This document shows, in pieces, positions 34,992 to 41,349 of a DNA stretch of 64,000 bases. Within the stretch, counting starts at the first letter, position 1. Each line of letters starts with the position of its first letter. The position numbers and the translations under genes were made by a program. Under the pieces are notes generated by a model that worked only from the letters and a program-made list of their open reading frames with translations, had not been told where the DNA came from and ran no database searches. Source of the stretch: Algiphilus aromaticivorans DG1253 (GTDB lineage Bacteria; Pseudomonadota; Gammaproteobacteria; Nevskiales; Nevskiaceae); contig NZ_JPOG01000001.1 in the NCBI RefSeq assembly GCF_000733765.1, forward strand, positions 682,001 through 746,000. The letters are read 5' to 3'.

Positions 34992-35441
34992 CTATGCGCA
35001 CAATTTCCAGCCGTCAGCGTCGTCCGTCATGCAGATCTCGCGTTCTGTCTGGGTCCGATCCAGTTCCTTGAGGCGCTCGACGAGCTTTGCGAAGTCGGAG
35101 TCTTTGTGTAGGGACGACTTGTAGAGTGCGCGTATCAGCAAATCCGGTTGCCGCTGCACTTCGTCTTTCTTCTCCCACAAAGCAATGGTCTGCTCGTCGC
35201 ACTCAAAGATGCCTGCGACAGCCCGCTGCGACATCCCAAGCTGGCGGCGCAGAAAGCGAAATTCCTTTCCGCTCATGTGGTCGCTGTTCTCAACGAGGTA
35301 ATCGGCGATTGCCTTGTGCAGACCCTGTACGTCGTGAATGGCGACGGCTTCCCCATGCTTGGTTGCCCGCAGTTCATAGCCATTGGCGAGCCAAACGTTG
35401 GTGAGCCCGCATTCGGTGTAGTGATACATATTCTCGTTCAT
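34992..35441 (-). CDS. Helix-turn-helix antitoxin, MqsA/HigA-like
   Basis: A 149-residue protein, second gene of a toxin-antitoxin pair; its ATG overlaps the toxin stop (ATGA). The N-terminal YHYTECGLTNVWLANGYEL is a compact domain with a single Cys, seen in antitoxins paired with DUF4258 proteins. The C-terminal part is a Cro/HigA-like helix-turn-helix (FRFLRRQLGMSQRAVAGIFE), with the recognition helix followed by ALWEKKDEVQRQP. It should both neutralise the toxin and repress the operon through the palindrome at 35761. The cassette is flanked by tRNA-Lys remnants. Confidence 0.82.
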   Translation of the reverse strand: MNENMYHYTECGLTNVWLANGYELRATKHGEAVAIHDVQGLHKAIADYLVENSDHMSGKEFRFLRRQLGMSQRAVAGIFECDEQTIALWEKKDEVQRQPDLLIRALYKSSLHKDSDFAKLVERLKELDRTQTEREICMTDDADGWKLCA

Positions 35442-35758
35442 GCTAGCACCGTGATAACTATGGTTTGATCTTCCCTTGAGCTAATCTCAATTGCTGCCAC
35501 GATGGTCACTTCCATGCCGGATGCGATGCGGCGAACGTGACATTTCCAGTCGCCTGATTCATCTTTTTCTGGTGCTTGCGTAAGTTCACCCTTCTCCAGG
35601 CATTCCATCACCTGATGCATCGTCACCCCGCGCTCTTCCATTCTCTGATGAGCGTGGCGCGTAACGGCCACTCGCCATGTTGTTTCTGCGCACTCACGGA
35701 TGATCTCAGTGGCGCGCTCTTGTGTAAGCGGGAAGTCCGTCACTTGTGGCCTTGACAT
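35438..35758 (-). CDS. DUF4258 protein, probable RNase-type toxin
   Basis: A 106-residue protein from the ATG at 35758; a GTG one codon earlier is also possible. TRHAHQRMEERGVTMHQVMECLEKGEL is the DUF4258 core (about residues 34-60), with the conserved HAxxRMxxRGI-like helix. The later WKCHVRRIASGMEVTIVAAIE strands fit a small RelE/MqsR-like fold. Toxin first, antitoxin second is the order seen in higBA and mqsRA. Toxicity is inferred only from the arrangement and family. A strong 17-bp palindrome sits immediately upstream of the start. Confidence 0.8.
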   Translation of the reverse strand: MSRPQVTDFPLTQERATEIIRECAETTWRVAVTRHAHQRMEERGVTMHQVMECLEKGELTQAPEKDESGDWKCHVRRIASGMEVTIVAAIEISSREDQTIVITVLA

Positions 35759-35760
35759 CA

Positions 35761-35777
35761 CCCCTAATTATTAGGGG
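35761..35777 (-). promoter_or_regulatory. Perfect palindrome at the start of the toxin gene, probable operator
   Basis: CCCCTAATTATTAGGGG is a perfect 17-bp palindrome centred on base 35769 and ending 2 bp before the toxin ATG. Because it covers the ribosome binding region (AGGGG), bound antitoxin or an RNA hairpin could block both transcription and translation start. Confidence 0.65.
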
Positions 35778-35929
35778 TTGTAGGGCGGCTTGCAAGGCCG
35801 TCCATCAGGTAGCCGAATACCTGGGCGGCCAAGGTTCTGGCCTACCCCGAGGGTTGCTCGGAGAGCATGAGCCACTGCCGAGTATTGGATAGCGGTGCTC
35901 CGCTCTGCGCGTAGTCGTTGATTGTTTGC

Positions 35930-36159
35930 GGGCCGCCAGGGACTAGATGATGTTGTCGGGAACAACATCACGCGACCGCAGGGAGCCCGAAAGGTCAGGC
36001 CCATGGATGGGCCCGGCACGATTCTGTCTGGAACAGAATCGCGCGACTGAAAGGAGCCCGAAAGGCCAGGCCCATGGACGGGCCTGGCACGATTCTGTCC
36101 GGAACAGAATCGCGCGACCGAAGGGAGCCCGCAGGGCCAGCGCCATGGACGGCGCTGGC
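35930..36159 (+). repeat. tRNA-Lys 3' remnant followed by three tandem 71-bp two-hairpin elements
   Basis: Bases 35930-35947 match the 3' 18 bases of tRNA-Lys with one change. Three elements follow at 35948, 36019 and 36090, each 71 bp: hairpin B (9-bp stem, 5-base loop), a 23-base linker containing CGCGACCGAAGGGAGCCCG, and hairpin A (9-bp stem, loop ATGGAC or ATGGAT). Hairpin B is TGATGTTGT/ACAACATCA in the first copy and CGATTCTGT/ACAGAATCG in the others. Hairpin A is GCCAGGCCC/GGGCCTGGC in the second copy and GCCAGCGCC/GGCGCTGGC in the third. Both stems therefore change by compensation. No coding potential is supported. Confidence 0.9.
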
Positions 36160-36538
36160 AACCCCGAACCTACGCAGCCCGCAGGGCTGCTGGCCTGGTA
36201 GGCCGCGAGGTGGGGATAGGGATTTGGTGGGCCGCCAGGGACTCGACGATTCTGTCTGGAACAGAATCGCGCGACCGAAGGGAGCCCGCAGGGCCAGCGC
36301 CATGGACGGCGCTGGCAACCCCGAACCTACGCAGCCCGCAGGGCTGCTGGCCTGGTAGGCCGCGAGGTGGGGATAGGGATTTGGTGGGCCGCCAGGGACT
36401 CGACGATTCTGTCTGGAACAGAATCGCGCGACCGAAGGGAGCCCGCAGGGCCAGCGCCATGGACGGCGCTGGCAACCCCGAACCTACGCAGCCCGCAGGG
36501 CTGCTGGCCTGGTAGGCCGCGAGGTGGGGATAGGGATT
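36160..36538 (+). repeat. 157-bp tandem repeat built from tRNA-Lys T-arm pieces and the 71-bp element
   Basis: Two complete copies (36160-36316, 36317-36473) and a third that runs into the real tRNA-Lys gene. Each copy reads: ACCCCGAACCTAC (tRNA T-arm 5' side), a GCAGCCC/GGGCTGC hairpin, a spacer, TGGTGGGCCGCC plus AGGGACTCGA (tRNA 3' end with CCA), then the 71-bp element at 36247 or 36404. Joined without the element, the two tRNA pieces recreate the tRNA-Lys sequence 36543-36573, so the element sits exactly in the T-loop. The copies appear identical, so the amplification is recent. Confidence 0.92.
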
Positions 36539-36613
36539 TGGTGGGCCGCCAGGGACTCGAACCCCGAACCTACTGATTAAGAGTCAGCTGCTCTACCATT
36601 GAGCTAGCGGCCC
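36539..36613 (-). tRNA. tRNA-Lys (CTT)
   Basis: Full cloverleaf on the minus strand: acceptor GGGCCGC/GCGGCCC, D-arm GCTCAATGGTAGAGC, anticodon loop CTCTTAA with anticodon CTT, T-arm CGGGGTTCGAGTCCC-like, and an encoded CCA (36539-36541). It is downstream of tRNA-His in the same transcript. Its 3' end is the source of the remnants found at 34823, 35930, 36229 and 36386. Confidence 0.95.
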
Positions 36614-36627
36614 GCAAGGGAAGCGAA

Positions 36628-36703
36628 TGGGGTGGACGATGGGACTCGAACCCACGACAACCGGAATCACAATCCGGGACTCTACCAACTGAGCTACGCC
36701 CAC
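36628..36703 (-). tRNA. tRNA-His (GTG)
   Basis: Acceptor GTGGGCG/CGTCCAC, anticodon loop TTGTGAT with anticodon GTG, T-arm GTGGGTTCGAGTCCCAT, discriminator C and encoded CCA. Base 36704 supplies the extra G(-1) opposite the discriminator C, the identity element of tRNA-His. Confidence 0.95.
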
Positions 36704-36732
36704 CACGGCGCCACGCTTCGCGCAGGGCGCGC

Positions 36733-36760
36733 ATCATAGCAGAATGGCGGTGGGGCTCAA
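36733..36760 (-). promoter_or_regulatory. Promoter of the tRNA-His / tRNA-Lys transcript
   Basis: On the minus strand TTGAGC (36760-36755) and TATGAT (36738-36733) are spaced by 16 bp and end about 30 bp before tRNA-His. Confidence 0.7.
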
Positions 36761-36848
36761 GGCCGCGCCGTCGCTTGATGCGGGGCGAGCCGAGCTCAAC
36801 AAAGTAGTTGCGGCGACCGCCGCACCGACGTGAAATAATGGGCCCAGT

Positions 36849-36868
36849 CGGGGTGTAGCGCAGCCTGG
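36849..36868 (+). pseudogene. tRNA-Pro 5' fragment, copy 1
   Basis: The first 20 bases of tRNA-Pro, up to the D-loop (CAGCCTGG), are present with one change and then run into unrelated sequence. A TTGCGG box at 36808 and a TGAAAT at 36831, 17 bp apart, could be the original promoter of the tRNA-Pro locus. Confidence 0.7.
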
Positions 36869-36877
36869 GTTCAAGCT

Positions 36878-37248
36878 GACCGAATGCCCGGTGGGCATTC
36901 GCAGCCCGTTGAACGGCGCGGACAGGAGTCCGCGCCAGGGTCACTTGACGAGGCAGGAGCCGAGTCTAGTGACAGCTGCTCCCCCTTTCATGAAGGCCGT
37001 GTGCAAGAATATGTCTCCGTCGGGGCGTAGCGCAGCCTGGTAGCGCATCTGCTTTGGGGTGAAACGGGACCGAATGCCCGGTGGGCATTCGCAGCCCGTT
37101 GAACGGCGCGGACAGGAGTCCGCGCCAGGGTCACTTGACGAGGCAGGAGCCGAGTCTAGTGACAGCTGCTCCCCCTTTCATGAAGGCCGTGTGCAAGAAT
37201 ATGTCTCCGTCGGGGCGTAGCGCAGCCTGGTAGCGCATCTGCTTTGGG
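36878..37248 (+). repeat. 190-bp tandem duplication at the tRNA-Pro gene
   Basis: Bases 36878-37058 and 37068-37248 (181 bp) look identical. Each copy begins with a folded segment, GAATGCCC/GGGCATTC (36882-36900) then GGCGCGGAC/GTCCGCGCC (36915-36936), enclosed by GACC and GGTC. It continues through a promoter-like region and ends inside tRNA-Pro at the anticodon (CTTTGGG). In copy one the tRNA stops there; in copy two it continues as the intact gene. Confidence 0.92.
37021..37058 (+). pseudogene. tRNA-Pro 5' half, copy 2
   Basis: Identical to the first 38 bases of the intact tRNA-Pro at 37211, up to and including the anticodon TGG, then broken by GTGAAACGG and the next repeat copy. It has lost the 3' half and cannot make a tRNA, but it would be transcribed from the duplicated upstream region. 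Confidence 0.85.
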
Positions 37249-37287
37249 AGCAGAGGGTCGCAGGTTCGAATCCTGCCGCCCCGACCA
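37211..37287 (+). tRNA. tRNA-Pro (TGG)
   Basis: Acceptor CGGGGCG/CGCCCCG, anticodon stem TCTGC/GCAGA with loop TTTGGGA and anticodon TGG, T-arm GCAGGTTCGAATCCTGC, discriminator A and encoded CCA. It is the intact end of the duplicated tract. Confidence 0.96.
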
Positions 37288-37331
37288 CCAATTCCCACGT
37301 GGCGGTGCCTTGCCGTCCCGCACAGCAACAC

Positions 37332-37408
37332 GCGCCCATAGCTCAGCCGGATAGAGCAACGGCCTTCTAAGCCGTAGGTCGGTGGTTCGAATCCACCTGG
37401 GCGCGCCA
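37332..37408 (+). tRNA. tRNA-Arg (TCT)
   Basis: Acceptor GCGCCCA/TGGGCGC, D-arm GCTCAGCCGGATAGAGC, anticodon loop CTTCTAA with anticodon TCT, T-arm GGTGGTTCGAATCCACC, discriminator G and encoded CCA. It lies 44 bp after tRNA-Pro and 48 bp before folD. Confidence 0.96.
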
Positions 37409-37456
37409 ACCACCGCGCGCCGGGTGGCGCGCCGGGCACCGAGAAGGATTTTCGCC

Positions 37457-38323
37457 ATGACGGCTGATGTGATTGATGGAAAGGCCTGCGCACAGTCAGT
37501 CCAGGAGCGCGTGGGCGCCTCCATCGCCAGCCGCGCGGCGCGTGGTCTGCGCGCCCCTTGCCTGGCCACCGTGCTGGTCGGGGAGGATCCGGCGTCGCAG
37601 ATTTACGTGCGTCGCAAGCGCGAGGTCTGTGCGCGCATCGGCATCGAATCGCGGCCGGTGCAGTTCGACACCACCGTCAGCCAGGAGGCGCTTCTGGCCC
37701 AGGTCGATGCGTTGAACGCCGATGACGGCGTCGACGGCATCCTCGTGCAGCTTCCGCTGCCTTCAGGGATCGATACCACGCAGGTGATCGAGCGCATTCG
37801 CCCGGACAAGGATGTAGACGGCTTTCACCCCTACAACATCGGGCGGCTCGCGCAGAGGATTCCTGTGCTGCGCCCCTGCACACCGGCGGGCGTGATGGAG
37901 TTGCTGCGCGCGCGCGGAGAAACCCTGCATGGGCGCCGGGCATTGGTGGTGGGTGCATCGAATATCGTCGGGCGGCCGATGGCGCTGGAGCTGCTGCTTG
38001 CTGGCGCTACAACCACTGTGGCGCATCGCTTTACGGTCGATCTCGCGGATCGTGTTGCCGAGGCGGATCTGCTCATCGTGGCGGTGGGCAAGCCCGGGCT
38101 GGTGGCGGGCGAGTGGGTGAAGCCGGGCGCGACGGTGATCGACGTCGGCATCAATCGACAGCCGGACGGTCGACTGGTGGGTGACGTCGGCTTCGAGGCG
38201 GCCTGCGAGCGCGCAGCAGCTGTAACGCCCGTCCCGGGCGGTGTGGGGCCGATGACCGTGGCCATGCTCATGCAGAACACGCTGCACGCCGTCGAGATGC
38301 GCGAGGCAGCGGCCGGCGCCTGA
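37457..38323 (+). CDS. folD: Methylenetetrahydrofolate dehydrogenase / cyclohydrolase
   Basis: Bifunctional one-carbon enzyme of 288 residues interconverting methylene- and formyl-tetrahydrofolate with NADP. The start at 37457 follows GAGAAGGA; the frame is open upstream only because it crosses tRNA-Arg. Motifs are [17 protein letters not shown] (active-site YxxxK with Tyr and Lys), [26 protein letters not shown], the NADP loop [17 protein letters not shown], and the closing [16 protein letters not shown]. It follows two tRNA genes and may be partly read through from them. Confidence 0.97.
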   Translation: MTADVIDGKACAQSVQERVGASIASRAARGLRAPCLATVLVGEDPASQIYVRRKREVCARIGIESRPVQFDTTVSQEALLAQVDALNADDGVDGILVQLPLPSGIDTTQVIERIRPDKDVDGFHPYNIGRLAQRIPVLRPCTPAGVMELLRARGETLHGRRALVVGASNIVGRPMALELLLAGATTTVAHRFTVDLADRVAEADLLIVAVGKPGLVAGEWVKPGATVIDVGINRQPDGRLVGDVGFEAACERAAAVTPVPGGVGPMTVAMLMQNTLHAVEMREAAAGA

Positions 38324-38355
38324 TATTCCGGCTCCGGCCGCGCCTTATCCGACTG

Positions 38356-40038
38356 TCAGCCCGTTGTGCCGGCCCAGACCACGGGCTGGCGCTTGGCCGC
38401 CCAGTCCTCGGCGTGCTTGAGGTAGTGGTCCTCCACGACGTTGCGCTTGACCTTCATGGTCGGCGTCACGAAGTCGTTCTCGGTGGTCCACTGGTCCTCC
38501 ACGACGACCAGGAATTCGAGCTGCTCGTGCTGGTCGAGCTGCGCGTTGACTTTCTCGCGGTATTCGGCGAGGTCCTGCATGAGGGCTTCGCGCGCTTCGC
38601 GGTTCTTGCAGCGGGTCAGCGCATCCTCGGAGAGCATCAGGATGCCGAAGGGTTGCGAGCGGTCGGCGCCGGCCACGCAGCAGGCCTCCACGGCGTTGTG
38701 CGTGACGAGCTTGTCCTCGATGGGGGCCGGAGCGACGTACTTGCCCTTTGAGGTCTTGAAGATGTCCTTGACGCGGCCGGTGATGCGCAGGCGGCCTTCG
38801 TCGTCCAGCTCGCCGCGATCGCCGGTGCGCAGGAAGCCGTCTTCGGTCATGACTTCGCGTGTCTTTTCGGGCTCCTTGAAATAACCCTGCATGACCGCCG
38901 GGCTGCGCGTCTGGACCTCGCCGTCTTCGCCCAGGCGTGCCTCGACGCCCTCGTAGGGGTAGCCGACGAAGCCGGGGCGGGTCTTGCCGGGAAGGTTCGA
39001 GTGCGAGATCGCGAGGTTCTCGGTCATGCCGTAGACCTCGATGATCTCCAGTCCGAGCTTCTCGTACCACTCCAGCACCGAAGGCGGCATGGGCGCCGCG
39101 CCGCCGCCGGCGAACTTCACCTGGTCCAGACCGAGCTGCTTGAGAATCTTCCGCCGTATCATGCCGCCGACGACCGGGATCTTGAGCATGCGGTCGAGCT
39201 TCTCGTCCGGCATCTTGGCGTTGACCGCCTGCTTGAACTTGATCCAGAGGCGCGGTACCGAGAAGAAGAAGGTGGGGCGGGCGCGCTGCAGGTCCTGCGC
39301 GAAGGTGTCCAGCGATTCTGCGAAGTAGGTACGCATGCCGACGCGGAGCATTCCCAGCTCCACGGCGATGCGCTCGGCGATGTGCGACAACGGCAGGTAG
39401 GAGAGGACGCGGTCCTCCGGTCCCATGTTGAAGCGCTTGTTGCCGGAGGCGATGGCCCAGGCCATGCCGCCGAAGCTGTGCATGACGCCCTTGGGCATGC
39501 CGGTGGTGCCGGAGGTGTAGATGATGGTGGCCAGGTCCTCGACCTTGCGCTCGGGCAGTGCCTGCAGCGGCTCGTTGTCGCGGATGATGTCTTCCCAGGT
39601 CGGGAAGTCGGTGGGGGGTGACAGCGGAAAGCTGATGCACTGCACCGAATCCGGAACGCCGGCCTTCATCGCGTCCCAATCGTCGAGCTTGCCGACGAAG
39701 GCTGCCTGAGCCTCGCTGTGCTCGAGAATCTTGCGCACGGATTCGGCCGTGAGGGTGGGGTAGAGCGGCACCGAGATGTGGCCGGCCATCCAGATCGCCC
39801 AGTCGCCCATCAACCAGTGGGCGCAGTTCTTGGAGATGATCGCGATGTTGCTGCGCTCGGGATAGTTCTGCGCGCGCAGCCAACTCGCCATGCGCCGCGC
39901 CTCGTCGACAGCCTGTGCCCAGGTGTAGTCGCGCAACTCGCCGTTGCCCATGGGCTGCGTCATGCATACGGCGTTCGCGCGCACCTGTTCCCAATGCTTC
40001 AGGCGCTCCAGGGCCAGATCACCCGGCTGGATGTCCAT
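38356..40038 (-). CDS. AMP-dependent long-chain acyl-CoA synthetase
   Basis: A 560-residue adenylate-forming enzyme activating a fatty or other carboxylic acid to its CoA thioester. The P-loop is ATIIYTSGTTGMPKGVMHS. The A5 block is IIEVYGMTEN, the A7 block DGFLRTGDRGELDDEG, and A8 GRVKDIFKTSKGKYVAP with its lysine-rich hinge. The YVAPAPIED ending of A8 is typical of long-chain (FACS/FadD15-like) enzymes. It is divergent from an acyl-CoA dehydrogenase gene 107 bp away, so the two probably work in the same oxidation route. The natural substrate is not evident. Confidence 0.93.
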   Translation of the reverse strand: MDIQPGDLALERLKHWEQVRANAVCMTQPMGNGELRDYTWAQAVDEARRMASWLRAQNYPERSNIAIISKNCAHWLMGDWAIWMAGHISVPLYPTLTAESVRKILEHSEAQAAFVGKLDDWDAMKAGVPDSVQCISFPLSPPTDFPTWEDIIRDNEPLQALPERKVEDLATIIYTSGTTGMPKGVMHSFGGMAWAIASGNKRFNMGPEDRVLSYLPLSHIAERIAVELGMLRVGMRTYFAESLDTFAQDLQRARPTFFFSVPRLWIKFKQAVNAKMPDEKLDRMLKIPVVGGMIRRKILKQLGLDQVKFAGGGAAPMPPSVLEWYEKLGLEIIEVYGMTENLAISHSNLPGKTRPGFVGYPYEGVEARLGEDGEVQTRSPAVMQGYFKEPEKTREVMTEDGFLRTGDRGELDDEGRLRITGRVKDIFKTSKGKYVAPAPIEDKLVTHNAVEACCVAGADRSQPFGILMLSEDALTRCKNREAREALMQDLAEYREKVNAQLDQHEQLEFLVVVEDQWTTENDFVTPTMKVKRNVVEDHYLKHAEDWAAKRQPVVWAGTTG

Positions 40039-40145
40039 TGTCCTCTCCTCGATGTTGGTGGTCGTGCCGCCCCTCTGCGGCTTGCGCAGATGCTACCGCA
40101 ACCGTTAGCTTTCGCCCACCTTCCCCAAGCCGATTGGTAATAGTA

Positions 40146-41291
40146 ATGACCTCGAATAACCCCTTTCTCAATGCAGAGCATGAAGCTATTCGCGACCAGG
40201 TCGCGCGGTTTGTGGAAAGAGAAATTACCCCAAATATCGATGCCTGGGAGGAAGCCGGCGAGCTGCCACGAGCGCTGCACAAGGCGGCGGCGGAGGCCGG
40301 CGTGCTGCAGATCGGTTATCCCGAAGCGCTCGGCGGCATCGACGTTCCCGACCATTTCTACGAGCTGGTCATTGTCGAGGAACTGTGTCGCGCCGGCAGC
40401 GGTGGACTGATTGCGGGCCTGATGAGTCACGGCATCGGGCTGCCGCCGATCGTGGCCGCGGGCACGCAGGAGCAGAAGGAGCGGCTCGTGGCGCCCGTGC
40501 TGGCCGGCGACAAGATCGCCGCGCTGGGCATCACCGAGCCTTCGGGTGGTTCGGATGTCGCGGCCATCCGCACTGCGGCGCGGCGCGAGGGCAACCACTA
40601 CATCGTCAAGGGCAGCAAGACCTTCATCACCTCCGGCATGCGCGCGGACGTCATCACCACGGCCGTGCGCACCGGCGGGGAGGGCATCGGTGGCATCTCC
40701 CTGCTGGCGGTGGAGGCCGACACGCCTGGGCTGTCACGTACGCCGCTCGACAAGATGGGTTGGCGTTGCTCGGATACCGCCACCCTCTATTTCGACGAGG
40801 CGCGCGTGCCGGTCGCCAACCTCATCGGCCCTGAGAACGCCGGTTTCATGGCCATCATGCAGAACTTCAACAGTGAGCGCCTCGGTTTGGCGGCGCAGGC
40901 CTGGGGATTGGCGAAGACCTGCTATGAGGAGGCTCTCACCTGGGCCCGCGAGCGCGAAACCTTCGGCAAGCCGTTGATCGCCCGGCAGGTGATTCGGCAC
41001 AAGTTGGTGGACATGAAGATGGCCATCGATGCCGTGGGCGCGCAGCTCTATCAGCTCGCCTGGCGGGTGTCACAGAAGCAGTATCCGGTCGCCGAGCTGT
41101 GCATGCTCAAGAATCTCGCGACCTCGACGCTGGAGCAGGTTGCGGGCGAAGCGGTGCAGATCCTGGGTGGCGCCGGTTATCTACGTGGTGCCAAATCCGA
41201 GCGCATCTTCCGCGAGACCAAGGTGCTGTCGATTGGCGGCGGTGCGTCCGAGGTCATGAAGGATCTCGCCGCGAGGCAGATGGGCTACTGA
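40146..41291 (+). CDS. Acyl-CoA dehydrogenase
   Basis: A 381-residue FAD enzyme introducing the alpha,beta double bond in an acyl-CoA. The ATG at 40146 begins MTSNNPFLNAEHEAIRD, the usual helix; the frame is open further upstream through the divergent promoter region. Conserved blocks are GITEPSGGSDVAAIRT, GSKTFITSG, the middle-domain WRCSDTATLYFDEARVP, and the C-terminal QILGGAGYLRGAKSERIFRE with its FAD-contact Gly and Arg. The branch looks like the broad ACAD group also acting on branched or terpenoid substrates. A strong terminator follows. Confidence 0.94.
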   Translation: MTSNNPFLNAEHEAIRDQVARFVEREITPNIDAWEEAGELPRALHKAAAEAGVLQIGYPEALGGIDVPDHFYELVIVEELCRAGSGGLIAGLMSHGIGLPPIVAAGTQEQKERLVAPVLAGDKIAALGITEPSGGSDVAAIRTAARREGNHYIVKGSKTFITSGMRADVITTAVRTGGEGIGGISLLAVEADTPGLSRTPLDKMGWRCSDTATLYFDEARVPVANLIGPENAGFMAIMQNFNSERLGLAAQAWGLAKTCYEEALTWARERETFGKPLIARQVIRHKLVDMKMAIDAVGAQLYQLAWRVSQKQYPVAELCMLKNLATSTLEQVAGEAVQILGGAGYLRGAKSERIFRETKVLSIGGGASEVMKDLAARQMGY

Positions 41292-41296
41292 AAATG

Positions 41297-41320
41297 AAAC
41301 GCCCGCTTGCGCGGGCGTTT
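41297..41320. terminator. Rho-independent terminator between convergent genes
   Basis: A perfect 10-bp stem AAACGCCCGC / GCGGGCGTTT with loop TTGC; T-runs occur on both strands, so it can serve the dehydrogenase gene and the opposing lipoprotein gene. Confidence 0.9.
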
Positions 41321-41349
41321 CTTGAGACTGCGGCTGAAAACTGACTGCG

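Noticed and set aside
36160-36538. CRISPR-like array
   Set aside because: The repeat unit is 157 bp with no unique spacers, is built from tRNA pieces and palindromes, and no cas gene is present.
36074-36576. Open frames with a repeated peptide (RIARPKGARRASAMDGAGN and similar) across the tRNA-Lys repeats
   Set aside because: They are translations of the 157-bp repeat and its hairpins, on several frames and both strands, without ribosome sites; the paired stem changes show selection on structure, not on a peptide.
37131-37569. Minus-strand open frames over the tRNA genes (containing [14 protein letters not shown]-like text)
   Set aside because: This is the well-known spurious antisense translation of tRNA genes.
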